Part shown: in pieces, positions 16,548 to 23,454 of the stretch
How positions within the stretch are numbered: the stretch's first letter is position 1
How the letters are laid out: the number at the start of each line of letters is the position of its first letter
Origin: an uncultured Alphaproteobacteria bacterium
Lineage (GTDB): Bacteria; Pseudomonadota; Alphaproteobacteria; RF32; CAG-239
Direction: 5' to 3'
Assembly: GCA_944391505.1 (NCBI GenBank)
Contig: CALXTV010000002.1
Span: 62,001-126,000, forward strand
Length of the DNA: 64,000 nt
Position numbers and translations under genes: made by a program
The notes under the pieces: model-generated
Told to the model about the DNA's origin: nothing
The model's database searches: none
What the model saw: the letters and a program-made list of their open reading frames with translations, nothing else

Positions 16548-16970
16548 CTATTTCATAAGTTTTGCCAGCTCGACCTCCACCCGCAGTTCAATCTCGCCGA
16601 TAAGTTCGGCAAGTTTTTCGTCTGCGGTATTGATTTTGGTTTCCTTTACATAACGCGAAATTTCAATCAGTTTGTCTTTGGAAATGTAACCCATCAGCAA
16701 CGCATCGCGAATTTCTTCAAGTTTTTCAATCAGGGTATTGCCGCGGCGAAGCATTTGTCGGCGTTTTTCGTTTTCCTCGTCTCCGGCGGCCATTTGCGCG
16801 GCAAAGATAGCATCGGAAACGGAAATCCCCGAAGTGCCACCGACCGGTGCGGAAGACGGCTTCATCGTTTCTTTCAGATAAAGAGAGAAACTGTCGCCGC
16901 CCGAAGTTTTTTTGGCCTTCGACGCGGTGCCCAAATCTCCGCTTTTGTTAACGTCATTGACTTTTATCAC
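16548..16970 (-). CDS. fliX: Flagellar assembly regulator FliX
   Basis: FliX is an alphaproteobacterial regulator that, in Caulobacter, links completion of early flagellar structures to activation of FlbD and sigma-54 genes. The 140-residue protein shows the family core: SDAIFAAQMA, RRQMLRRGNTLIEKLEEIRD and a C-terminal EIELRVEVELAKL. It lies 12 nt after the prepilin-like gene on the same strand. FlbD, its expected partner, is encoded at 38398-39714. Confidence 0.9.
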   Translation of the reverse strand: MIKVNDVNKSGDLGTASKAKKTSGGDSFSLYLKETMKPSSAPVGGTSGISVSDAIFAAQMAAGDEENEKRRQMLRRGNTLIEKLEEIRDALLMGYISKDKLIEISRYVKETKINTADEKLAELIGEIELRVEVELAKLMK

Positions 16971-16982
16971 GCAGGTTCTCCC

Positions 16983-17528
16983 TTATTGAAAATTCCATTT
17001 TATAATGTTTTCGTCACCGCTTTTGCAGGCGGCGGAAACATCGCCCATCTGGGCGGGCAGCTTATTGCCAGCCCCGGCCACCCAAGGCCATTTAAAAATT
17101 TTGCCGTTGATGTCCAGGCTGACCAGGTCGGAAGAATTGTCAACCGTCCAGTCGAGAATTCCCAACTCGACACAGACTTTCTGCGGAAGATCGGAAAAGG
17201 TTATTTCATAACTGTCATTGGAGCCTTTTACTGTCACTTCGCCGTTATAGGAATGGAACAGTCTGTTGCCGTTGACCATGTCTTTGGGGGCTATTTCTTC
17301 ATCAATGACCGTCTCCACGGATACGTTCGTATAGCGGCCATCGGCAATATAGCGGTTGTTAATCAGTTTTTTCAGCTCTTCAATTTGGCCACCGACACGG
17401 CTTACGCGATAGCGATCGTACATGGAGTTGACCAGCATGGCAATACTGACGCCCAACGAGCCAATAATACCAAGCACCATAATCATTTCGACCATCGTTG
17501 CGCCGTTTTCACCGCCATAACGCTTCAT
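16983..17528 (-). CDS. Type IVb prepilin-like protein
   Basis: The 181-residue protein has a prepilin cleavage site and hydrophobic helix near the start (GENGATMVEMIMVLGIIGSL), with the conserved glutamate at position +5 after the glycine. After the helix comes a pilin-like globular domain with cysteines in LPQKVCVELG and SAACKSG that could form the C-terminal disulphide of PilS-type major pilins. No other pilus gene is in the window. It lies directly upstream of fliX and is probably cotranscribed, which is unusual. Confidence 0.72.
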   Translation of the reverse strand: MKRYGGENGATMVEMIMVLGIIGSLGVSIAMLVNSMYDRYRVSRVGGQIEELKKLINNRYIADGRYTNVSVETVIDEEIAPKDMVNGNRLFHSYNGEVTVKGSNDSYEITFSDLPQKVCVELGILDWTVDNSSDLVSLDINGKIFKWPWVAGAGNKLPAQMGDVSAACKSGDENIIKWNFQ

Positions 17529-17649
17529 GCTTTTCTCCTAATATCTTTCTATTTATACCATCAAACAGACATGCTCTCAACAGAATTATCGCAGATACAC
17601 GCATTTAATGCTTTATTTTTATTTAAATTTGATTATATTAGGAAAAACT

Positions 17650-17664
17650 TTAACACTTTTTTAA
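17650..17664. promoter_or_regulatory. Candidate CtrA box TTAA-N7-TTAA
   Basis: TTAACACTTTTTTAA matches the full CtrA site in the spacer between the divergent pilin-fliX pair and the outer-membrane protein gene. In AT-rich spacers such a match can occur by chance. Confidence 0.35.
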
Positions 17665-17681
17665 CGATTGAGGATTTTGAA

Positions 17682-18233
17682 ATGAAAAAATTTATTACCG
17701 CTGCGCTGGTCTCCGGCGCGCTTTTCGCTTCTTCCGCCCAAGCGGCGCAGGACGGCGAATATCTGCCTTATGTCGGCATGGATTATACTTATTCGGATGC
17801 CAATGCCAAGTTTGAGCGTCCGCATTACAATTCGGGGTCGGTCAACGTCGGTACCATGTACAACCGTTTCTTCGGCACGGAATTGTTTTATCAGCTTTCC
17901 GACAGCCATAAAATCCGTCACGGACTGGACAAGGCCAAAACTTCTTTTCAGGCATACGGTCTTGATATATACGGTTATCTGCCTTTCGGCTGCTACGGCA
18001 CTTTTACGCTTCTCGGCGGTCTCGGTGTCGGCGAATATACTTTCCGCAAAGATTTCTCCTTTGCAAAAAAGCAGCGCGACCACGGTATCGGCTGGCGGGC
18101 TTCTCTCGGCGCCATGTATAATATAGACGAGCACTGGGGTCTACGTTTCCTTGCACGTTATGTCAACTTCAACCAAATTGAAGATTTGGATCATATGATG
18201 GAATATTCGGCCGGTATCCGTTATACATTCTAA
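17682..18233 (+). CDS. Small outer-membrane beta-barrel protein
   Basis: The ATG at 17682 has a GAGGA SD and gives 183 residues. A Sec signal peptide (MKKFITAALVSGALFASSAQ, cleaved near AQA-A) is followed by alternating beta-strand sequence with many Tyr, Phe and Gly residues, and the C-terminus is aromatic (YSAGIRYTF, final Phe), the typical BAM recognition end. It fits the OmpW/Omp25-like 8-strand barrels. Ligand and role are not known. Confidence 0.78.
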   Translation: MKKFITAALVSGALFASSAQAAQDGEYLPYVGMDYTYSDANAKFERPHYNSGSVNVGTMYNRFFGTELFYQLSDSHKIRHGLDKAKTSFQAYGLDIYGYLPFGCYGTFTLLGGLGVGEYTFRKDFSFAKKQRDHGIGWRASLGAMYNIDEHWGLRFLARYVNFNQIEDLDHMMEYSAGIRYTF

Positions 18234-18252
18234 GCTTTGCGGAGGAAAGACA

Positions 18253-18768
18253 ATGAACAGACTTTGGCTGATTTTTGGGTTGCTGTTTTTTGCGGCGGCC
18301 TGTTCGGATAAGCAGGAAAAAACGAATCCGGAAACGGTGCCGCTTGAAGAGGCTTTGGAAGAAGGCGAACAGATTGTGGTGCGGCCGAACTTCGACGTTA
18401 AGTTTGAAGAAAAGACCTATACTTACAAGCTCGGTGAAAACAAGCCCGGCTGTGATAAAGGCAGTGAGATTGTCTGCGCCATCGACCTTTATGCAAAATG
18501 CACGCTGGAGCCTGAAAACAGCACCTGTGACAAAGGAAAAATGCCGAAGTTTGTCTTCATGGACGACGAAAGTCTGCAGCGGCCGACCGAAATGAGCTTT
18601 AAAATCGTCAAAATAAAACCGGTTGACGCCAATATGATTGAAGTTTATACGGAGAGCAGCTGCAATGGTATGTGGTTCGGTCTTTGTCAAGGGAACATCA
18701 TTTATGTTCTGAGCAATAAAAACGGCGGCTGGGTTGTCAAAGACGTTTATGCCAGAGAAAACTTTTAA
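18253..18768 (+). CDS. Unknown lipoprotein
   Basis: The 171-residue protein has a lipoprotein signal with a lipobox (FFAAAC) at about residues 12-17, then an acidic linker and a domain with several cysteines (PGCDKG, EIVCAID, YAKCTLE, STCDKG, ESSCNG, GLCQGN) that probably form disulphides in the periplasm. It lies 19 nt after the outer-membrane protein gene, so the two are probably cotranscribed, and a strong terminator follows. No family was recognised. Confidence 0.72.
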   Translation: MNRLWLIFGLLFFAAACSDKQEKTNPETVPLEEALEEGEQIVVRPNFDVKFEEKTYTYKLGENKPGCDKGSEIVCAIDLYAKCTLEPENSTCDKGKMPKFVFMDDESLQRPTEMSFKIVKIKPVDANMIEVYTESSCNGMWFGLCQGNIIYVLSNKNGGWVVKDVYARENF

Positions 18769-18783
18769 AATTTAATTCCTCAA

Positions 18784-18810
18784 AAGCTCTGCAAAAGCAG
18801 AGCTTTTTTA
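18784..18810 (+). terminator. Intrinsic terminator of the 18253 lipoprotein gene
   Basis: AAGCTCTGC, loop AAAA and GCAGAGCTT form a perfect 9-bp stem followed by TTTTTA. Confidence 0.93.
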
Positions 18811-18870
18811 TTGGCCAAAATAAGTACGTTCCCGTTAGAATAGACTTATTTTCGGCTTCTTTATTATCGT

Positions 18871-18899
18871 TTGTCTTTTCAGAATATTTATCTTATAAT
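18871..18899 (+). promoter_or_regulatory. Promoter of the leader before the broken gene at 19059
   Basis: TTGTCT (18871-18876), a 17-bp spacer and a perfect TATAAT (18894-18899) direct transcription rightward from about 18906. Confidence 0.65.
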
Positions 18900-18905
18900 A
18901 AATAG

Positions 18906-19058
18906 TGGGTGTGGATGTTAATTCGCGGTGAAATATTACCGCGAAAATATGTGTTAGGTATGTTCTGTCCGGAAAATATCTTTTTCCGGTTTTTATCTTC
19001 ATTTATGTATCCTCACCTATCTAACGGGCTTTGGTTTGAATTATCGTGAGGTGATACT
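18906..19058 (+). promoter_or_regulatory. Structured leader with internal terminator-like hairpin
   Basis: The leader contains TTCGCGGT...ACCGCGAA (a hairpin at about 18921-18945) and then CCGGAAAA...TTTTCCGG followed by TTTTTATC (about 18969-18997), which resembles an intrinsic terminator. Further on, CCTCAC near 19013 can pair with GTGAGG, the SD of the gene at 19059. Together these would allow control of a gene that is now broken. Confidence 0.4.
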
Positions 19059-19362
19059 ATGAAGAAATCGTTTTTATTACTCTCTTTACTCAATCGGTGG
19101 TGGTGCTCATATTGATAAGACCGTTAAGTTTGAAGGCACCAACAGCATCAGCGGCGGAAGCAGCCACAGCGTTTGGGTACGCGGGCATAACACCTATTCT
19201 TACGGTATTGTCCGCGGCGTGCTGCAGGTTAACTCCGGCGCCAAACTGACACTCAGCAAGCCGGCCTGTATTTATACCCAGTGGAACGGTTCTGTTGTCA
19301 AATCGGGAACCATCTCCGGGACCGTAACGACGAACTGCAGTACTTATAAACTGACATGGTAA
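19059..19362 (+). pseudogene. Broken secreted-protein gene
   Basis: An ATG with a GAGGTG SD begins MKKSFLLLSLL, a signal-peptide start, but the frame ends after 18 codons (…RWWCSY). The adjacent frame is open to a stop at 19362 and has no start codon. It encodes about 90 residues of low-complexity, Ser/Gly/Thr/Val-rich, beta-type sequence (SIGGGAHIDKTVKFEG, later GVLQVNSGAKLTLSKPACIY). The simplest reading is an internal deletion with frameshift that removed most of a surface or adhesin-like protein. The parent family was not identified. Confidence 0.68.
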
Positions 19363-19374
19363 CCACCCCTAACA

Positions 19375-19406
19375 AAAAATCCCCGGAACATTTCCGGGGA
19401 TTTTTT
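19375..19406. terminator. Bidirectional terminator
   Basis: AAAAAATCCCCGGAA and TTCCGGGGATTTTTT form a long stem with A and T runs on both sides. It serves the broken gene (plus) and the lipoprotein at 19410 (minus). Confidence 0.92.
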
Positions 19407-19409
19407 CTT

Positions 19410-19775
19410 TCAGTCAATCGTCTGATCAACTTCATAAGCAACTCCGTCCGGGGAAACCGCTTCGGTTATGGTTTCATTGACAACGGTTCCCTGAGCCGAA
19501 GCTCCGTTGCTCTGCATATTTCCCGGCGTACTGACCGAAGCGTCGGTTGCCGCACCGTTTCCGGCCGGTGCAACTTCCACCCCGGGATTGCCGGGATCGG
19601 GCATCATATTGTTTGTCGGCGTTACGACCTGATACCCTTCCTCAACGACCAGCATATTGGCCGAATCGGCATTGCCGACATCGGCCGAAACCTGCGACTG
19701 GGCATTGGCGTCACGGGAATCGCATCCCATCAGCGCCAAGGCCGAAACGCTCAAAACGGCTAAAGTTTTTTTCAT
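19410..19775 (-). CDS. Small unknown lipoprotein
   Basis: The 121-residue protein has a lipoprotein signal with lipobox (LALMGC, lipidated Cys at residue 18). The rest is Asn, Ala, Gly, Val and Pro-rich with little predicted structure (DPGNPGVEVAPAGNGAATDA). It stands alone with a terminator behind it. No family was recognised. Confidence 0.7.
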   Translation of the reverse strand: MKKTLAVLSVSALALMGCDSRDANAQSQVSADVGNADSANMLVVEEGYQVVTPTNNMMPDPGNPGVEVAPAGNGAATDASVSTPGNMQSNGASAQGTVVNETITEAVSPDGVAYEVDQTID

Positions 19776-19950
19776 CTGACATCCTCTCTGTTTGATTTAT
19801 GACGATTTTACCGTATTTTTATATAAGCACGGCTGCCTTTTATTCAATATGCCGTATGGCGAGACAATTCAATTATGTCCAAAGCTTTAATTTTATGCCG
19901 GCACGACTATATTGAAAGTCCGTTTTTTGGTGTTGACGAAAGGATTGTAT

Positions 19951-20718
19951 ATGCTAAACTTGTTAAGTTTGATGAAGAAAAATTTTGGAGAAAACGAAGT
20001 GACTCTGGCCGACAAAGTAATCATTTGGGATTTGGACAACACGTTATACCGCATTACGCCGGAATTTGCCGATATGCTGGACGAGGCAACCGCCATTGCC
20101 GCCATTGAGGATTTGGGCGTACCGCTTGATTTTGCGGAGGCCAAGGCCAAGGTCAAAGAATCTTATATGACGTATCGCGACGGAGGCGAAGTTTTTGTAC
20201 AGCAATACGGCGTCGATCCGGAAGCGATGTTTCAGGCTTATCATAAGCGCAAACCGATTGCGCCGATTGTTCCCTATGAAAATCTGCTGGAAAAACTCGA
20301 GCGCCTGCCCAACAAACAATACATCTTTTCGACCAGCACCCGCGAAGTCTGTGAAAAAATTCTGAAGCACATTGGCTTATACGACTTTTTCAAGGGACGG
20401 TTTTATTCGGTTGAAGATTTCGGCACGGTCAAGAAAAACGAGAGTTCCGACGTTTATGCCAAACTGTGTAAAAAGATTAACGTTGATCCGAAAAACTGCG
20501 TCTTTGTCGACGACAGTTACTCTAACTTGGAATTTGCCAAAGAACTGGGCATGACAACGGTCAGAATTTTTTACAACGCAAATTCGGCCAAAGACAAGAC
20601 CTATATTGATGCGGCTTATAAGGGTGTGAACAGTTTTCTGGACGAATATCTGCGCCAAATTCCGGTCAACAGCAATGCTGCGCTCAAGGCTGCCGGTTCC
20701 GACGGTGCTGCTCGTTAA
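19951..20718 (+). CDS. HAD-superfamily hydrolase, pyrimidine 5'-nucleotidase type
   Basis: I chose the ATG at 19951, which has AGGA 7 nt upstream; upstream TTG codons are less likely. The 255-residue product shows all four HAD motifs: DLDNTLY (nucleophile Asp), STST, the lysine in VKKNESSD, and FVDDSYSN. The cap arrangement and sequence resemble the pyrimidine 5'-nucleotidase branch, which dephosphorylates small phosphorylated metabolites. Its last 35 bp overlap the convergent gene at 20684. Confidence 0.85.
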   Translation: MLNLLSLMKKNFGENEVTLADKVIIWDLDNTLYRITPEFADMLDEATAIAAIEDLGVPLDFAEAKAKVKESYMTYRDGGEVFVQQYGVDPEAMFQAYHKRKPIAPIVPYENLLEKLERLPNKQYIFSTSTREVCEKILKHIGLYDFFKGRFYSVEDFGTVKKNESSDVYAKLCKKINVDPKNCVFVDDSYSNLEFAKELGMTTVRIFYNANSAKDKTYIDAAYKGVNSFLDEYLRQIPVNSNAALKAAGSDGAAR

Positions 20719-21397
20719 AACGCCGACAGAGGTCGTTTTCCATCTGATAATTGGTTTGATTGTCGAGTTTGCTTTGCTCTTGCATAAGTTCTCTTTTGAA
20801 GTGGCGTATCAGCGGCTCAATCTCGGCAATATACTTTTCGGTCAGCGTATTGGTCGCCTCGTCTATTTTTGACGGCGTATCAATCTTGTATGGTTTAATG
20901 TCACGAGCAATTTTCTGTACGGAGCGGCGCAGAGACGGAATAAAATATTCCAGCGCCGCCGCATTAATCTGATGATGTGTCTGCTCATGGCGGACAACAA
21001 CGTTATATTCACAAGTGCCGGGAAGCAACTGGTTGGATATGTAGATGGTCGGATCCTGATAACCGATAAAGACATTCAAACTGGTCGGAACAACGCAAAT
21101 GTCCGTATCGTTAACAACCCGGCTGACGGTATCCAACGAAACCTCCCAGTTAACGCCGACAATCGCCAAGCCGGAAGCAAAAAGCCCCTGCTCGACAATA
21201 CCGTACCGCTGCCCCAACTGCGTCAGCCCCTGCTGATCGTAGCCGAAATCATATTTCAGCTTGCCGTAAGAAGTGGTAAATTCAATTTCCGGTTCGGCTT
21301 TCAGCGTTGCGCAGACATCGGTTTCCTCTGCCCGGACGGTGAAAATTCCGGTGGCGGAAAAAATCAAAAACGTTAATATAAAAAAAAGTTTTTTCAT
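20684..21397 (-). CDS. Secreted putative zinc protease (HExxH protein)
   Basis: The 237-residue protein has a Sec signal peptide (MKKLFFILTFLIFSATG...) and a zinc-protease-like motif HEQTHH at residues 137-142, that is HExxH followed by an extra His. This recalls the DUF922-type secreted proteins. A charged C-terminal helical region follows. Substrate is unknown. Its 3' end overlaps the convergent HAD gene by 35 bp, so the two transcripts would be complementary there. Confidence 0.65.
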   Translation of the reverse strand: MKKLFFILTFLIFSATGIFTVRAEETDVCATLKAEPEIEFTTSYGKLKYDFGYDQQGLTQLGQRYGIVEQGLFASGLAIVGVNWEVSLDTVSRVVNDTDICVVPTSLNVFIGYQDPTIYISNQLLPGTCEYNVVVRHEQTHHQINAAALEYFIPSLRRSVQKIARDIKPYKIDTPSKIDEATNTLTEKYIAEIEPLIRHFKRELMQEQSKLDNQTNYQMENDLCRRFNEQHRRNRQP

Positions 21398-21440
21398 GTA
21401 AGATAGTATATATGAGATTTCTTAACATAGAGTTGAGATT

Positions 21441-22067
21441 ATGCAAAAATCGTTTTTGCTGCCGGTTTTGAGCGTTCTTGCCCTGTTCAGCTCCTTTGCC
21501 GGCGCCGAATATCCGGGGCGCTATGTGCGCAAACAGTTAAAGCCGAATTTCTTTATTCCGGCCGAAGAGCTTGACCATACGGAAAAACTGCCGGAATTCA
21601 ATTATTATCCCGAGGAAGAAAGAAAAGCGGCAAGATATGGGAAAACTGCGGAAAAAGAGCAGATTATAAAAGTCATCAGAGCACCGAAAGAAACGCAAAA
21701 TGCCGAGGCCGTTCAAACGGAAACGAAAGCTCCGTCAACGGAAACCGCGGCCGCGGAAATTCCACAAGTGCCTGTTAACGATATGCCGGCTCCGCTGCCG
21801 GAAAATATTCCGTCGGCTGCCGACACGACCGAAATCAAAAGCGCATATATTGAATATGACAAAGATGAACTGGCGCAAATCCCCGAATATAAGCAGAAAT
21901 ATGACGATTATATCAACGATTTGAAGATCATTGCCGAAACCGGGCAGATACCGGAAAATCCCCGCGTTGTTTTTGACCTGACCAAAATGAGCACCAACGA
22001 ACGTCTGGTGGTAACCGACAAATTCGGCCTGCAGCCGGTTGAAGCCACGCCGGACGCCGGGCAATAA
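21441..22067 (+). CDS. Unknown periplasmic protein
   Basis: The 208-residue protein has a Sec signal peptide (MQKSFLLPVLSVLALFSSFA, cleaved near AGA-E), a Pro/Glu/Thr-rich middle (about residues 75-135) that is probably disordered, and a charged C-terminal domain. No family was recognised. It is divergent from the HExxH gene with only 43 bp between them. Confidence 0.65.
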   Translation: MQKSFLLPVLSVLALFSSFAGAEYPGRYVRKQLKPNFFIPAEELDHTEKLPEFNYYPEEERKAARYGKTAEKEQIIKVIRAPKETQNAEAVQTETKAPSTETAAAEIPQVPVNDMPAPLPENIPSAADTTEIKSAYIEYDKDELAQIPEYKQKYDDYINDLKIIAETGQIPENPRVVFDLTKMSTNERLVVTDKFGLQPVEATPDAGQ

Positions 22068-22106
22068 GCGCCTGCGTCGGGAGGGAACACTTCCCGAAAA
22101 AATAAA

Positions 22107-22134
22107 TTGCAAAATAGAAATCAGACTTTATAAT
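22107..22134 (+). promoter_or_regulatory. Promoter of RNA-HTH module 1
   Basis: TTGCAA (22107-22112), a 16-bp spacer and a perfect TATAAT (22129-22134). The same boxes and spacing precede module 2 on the minus strand at 61009-60982, where the first part of the spacer (AATAGAAATC) is also identical. Confidence 0.75.
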
Positions 22135-22139
22135 CTTTC

Positions 22140-22311
22140 TTGCTGTCAGCAATGGTTAGGCCGGCGGCGGAGCGTAGAAACTCCTTATAACGAAATATAA
22201 CCTCCTTTGTGGAGGATGACGCGAAATAAGCCGCTTTTGCGGACGAATAAGTGTGCTGTCGTTATACAGTTTCTAACTCCTCCGCTCTCTTTTGAGAGCG
22301 GTTTTGTTTTA
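22140..22311 (+). ncRNA. Conserved structured leader RNA, copy 1 (unrecognised class)
   Basis: A long stem is formed by GCGGAG (22167-22172) with CTCCGC (22280-22285), GAAACT (22177-22182) with AGTTTC (22268-22273), and TATAACGA (22186-22193) with TCGTTATA (22259-22266). It encloses two hairpins, CCTCC-TTTGT-GGAGG (22201-22215) and CCGC-TTTT-GCGG (22231-22242), followed by ACGAATAAG, which is identical in copy 2. The middle stem has a different sequence in copy 2 but pairs perfectly there too. A terminator-like hairpin CCGCTCTC-TTTT-GAGAGCGG (22282-22301) plus TTTTGTTTT shares bases with the outer stem, so only one can form at a time. The downstream gene is a small HTH protein. Confidence 0.75.
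22282..22310 (+). terminator. Terminator-like hairpin of RNA element 1
   Basis: An 8-bp stem with a TTTT loop and a T-rich tail lies between the RNA and the HTH gene. Its 5' arm overlaps the closing stem of the leader at 22282-22285. Confidence 0.7.
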
Positions 22312-22334
22312 ACAAAACATTGAAGGGGTTGAAC

Positions 22335-22622
22335 ATGATGAATCAGATAAAATACGTATCACAAGCAAAGCAAAAACAATCCGCCTTAAGGCGGACGCTG
22401 GGCGTCCAGTTGTTTTCCTGCCGGCACAAGCTGCGGCTGTCTTTGAAACACGTTCAGGATAAGACCGGCGTTCCGATACGGGTCATTGACCGATTGGAAA
22501 TCGGCAAAGGTGACATTCGCTGGGGTTATCTTCTGTTGCTGCTGAATTATTATGAACAGACGATTAATTTCGGCACCCTGCTTGAAGGCGAAAGCGATCC
22601 CGACCTCGAAGAAGACGCCTGA
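22335..22622 (+). CDS. Small HTH protein linked to structured RNA 1
   Basis: The start ATG at 22335 (followed by a second ATG) has AAGGGG 6 nt upstream, and the region from the terminator to the start is almost identical to module 2. The 95-residue product has a basic N-terminus and an XRE-like helix-turn-helix: LSLKHVQDKTGVP (KTGVP at 43-47), then RVIDRLEIGKGDI. An acidic tail follows (GESDPDLEEDA). It is homologous to the 79-residue protein at 60533-60772. It may bind DNA or its own leader RNA. Confidence 0.8.
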   Translation: MMNQIKYVSQAKQKQSALRRTLGVQLFSCRHKLRLSLKHVQDKTGVPIRVIDRLEIGKGDIRWGYLLLLLNYYEQTINFGTLLEGESDPDLEEDA

Positions 22623-22627
22623 AAAAA

Positions 22628-22650
22628 GCCCCTCTTCCGAGGGGCTTTTG
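22628..22650 (+). terminator. Intrinsic terminator of HTH gene 1
   Basis: GCCCCTC, loop TTCC and GAGGGGC, then TTTTG, just after the stop codon. The A run on the left also allows use from the minus strand by the DUF1013 gene. Confidence 0.85.
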
Positions 22651-22655
22651 CAAAA

Positions 22656-23363
22656 CTATGCCTTTTTTGTTTTTTTGGCGGTCGTTTTTTTAGCCGGCGC
22701 CTTTTTGGCTTTGGTCTTTTCCTTTTTCGGTGCAGCTTTCTTTTCTGCCTTGGCTTTTTCTTTCTTAGCCTTGGGGGCGGCTTTTTCTTTCTTTTCTTTT
22801 ACCTTTTTTTCCTTAACCTTTGCCGGTTTTTCCTTTTTGGCGGCGCGGGCTTTGGAGATGCTGATGGCTCCGTCCAAATCTTTTTCCGTGCAAAGGCCGA
22901 CGGCAACCGGATTTTTGGCGCGGATATTGGCCATGTCTTTGTGCGTGCCGCTGCGAATTGCTTCAATCGTCGGCTTCGTTGTGCCAATCAGTTTGCAGAT
23001 TTGCGAATCGATAATTTCGGGACAGTTTTTCAAAATCCACAAAATGGCGCAGGGTTTGTCGCTGCGCTGCGACGGCGAAAGCATTTTTTTGGCCTTGGCG
23101 TTTTTGGCTTTGACATTGCGCTCAAGTTCGCTGGCCTGAAGCGATGCTCTGCGGTCGGCTTCGCATCTTCTGATTTCTTCAATGGTCAACTGGCCGTTCT
23201 CAATCGGACTTACGCCCAAAATGTTAAAAGCGACGTCGCCGTCGGCAATTGCCTGAATTTCCAGTTCGTGAAGTTCGCAAAATTCGGCAATCTGACGGAA
23301 AGTCAGGGTCGTGTTTTCAACCAGCCATACCGCTGTCGCTCTGGGCATCAAAGGAGCTGTCAT
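22656..23363 (-). CDS. DUF1013-family protein with lysine-rich tail
   Basis: The N-terminal 175 residues match the alphaproteobacterial DUF1013 family. The sequence begins MTAPLMPRATAVWLVENTTL, continues with TFRQIAEFCELHELEIQAIA, and later has IGTTKPTIEAIRSGTH, a pattern suggesting HTH-like DNA or RNA polymerase interaction. The last 60 residues are a Lys/Ala/Pro tail (KKEKAAPKAKKEKAKAEKKA) like histone H1, probably nucleic-acid binding. The family is conserved in the class and is likely a regulator. A hairpin sits in its upstream region. Confidence 0.82.
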   Translation of the reverse strand: MTAPLMPRATAVWLVENTTLTFRQIAEFCELHELEIQAIADGDVAFNILGVSPIENGQLTIEEIRRCEADRRASLQASELERNVKAKNAKAKKMLSPSQRSDKPCAILWILKNCPEIIDSQICKLIGTTKPTIEAIRSGTHKDMANIRAKNPVAVGLCTEKDLDGAISISKARAAKKEKPAKVKEKKVKEKKEKAAPKAKKEKAKAEKKAAPKKEKTKAKKAPAKKTTAKKTKKA

Positions 23364-23386
23364 TTCAATATCCTTTCTTACATAAA

Positions 23387-23420
23387 AAACATTCTCTATT
23401 CCAGAGAATAGAGAATGTTT
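23387..23420 (-). terminator. Long hairpin with T run upstream of the DUF1013 gene
   Basis: AAACATTCTCTATTC and GAATAGAGAATGTTT form a perfect 15-bp stem around a 4-nt loop. On the minus strand the stem is followed by TTTTTT. It probably terminates the gene at 23455. A -10-like TATAAT (minus strand, 23430-23425) just before it would start a transcript at the hairpin itself. Confidence 0.75.
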
Positions 23421-23454
23421 GCCGATTATACAAGATTTTTTTTGCTGAATTAGT

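Noticed and set aside
22140-22622. Type III toxin-antitoxin locus
   Set aside because: The layout is similar (RNA, terminator, small protein), but the RNA has no short tandem repeats and the protein is an HTH protein with no toxin features.
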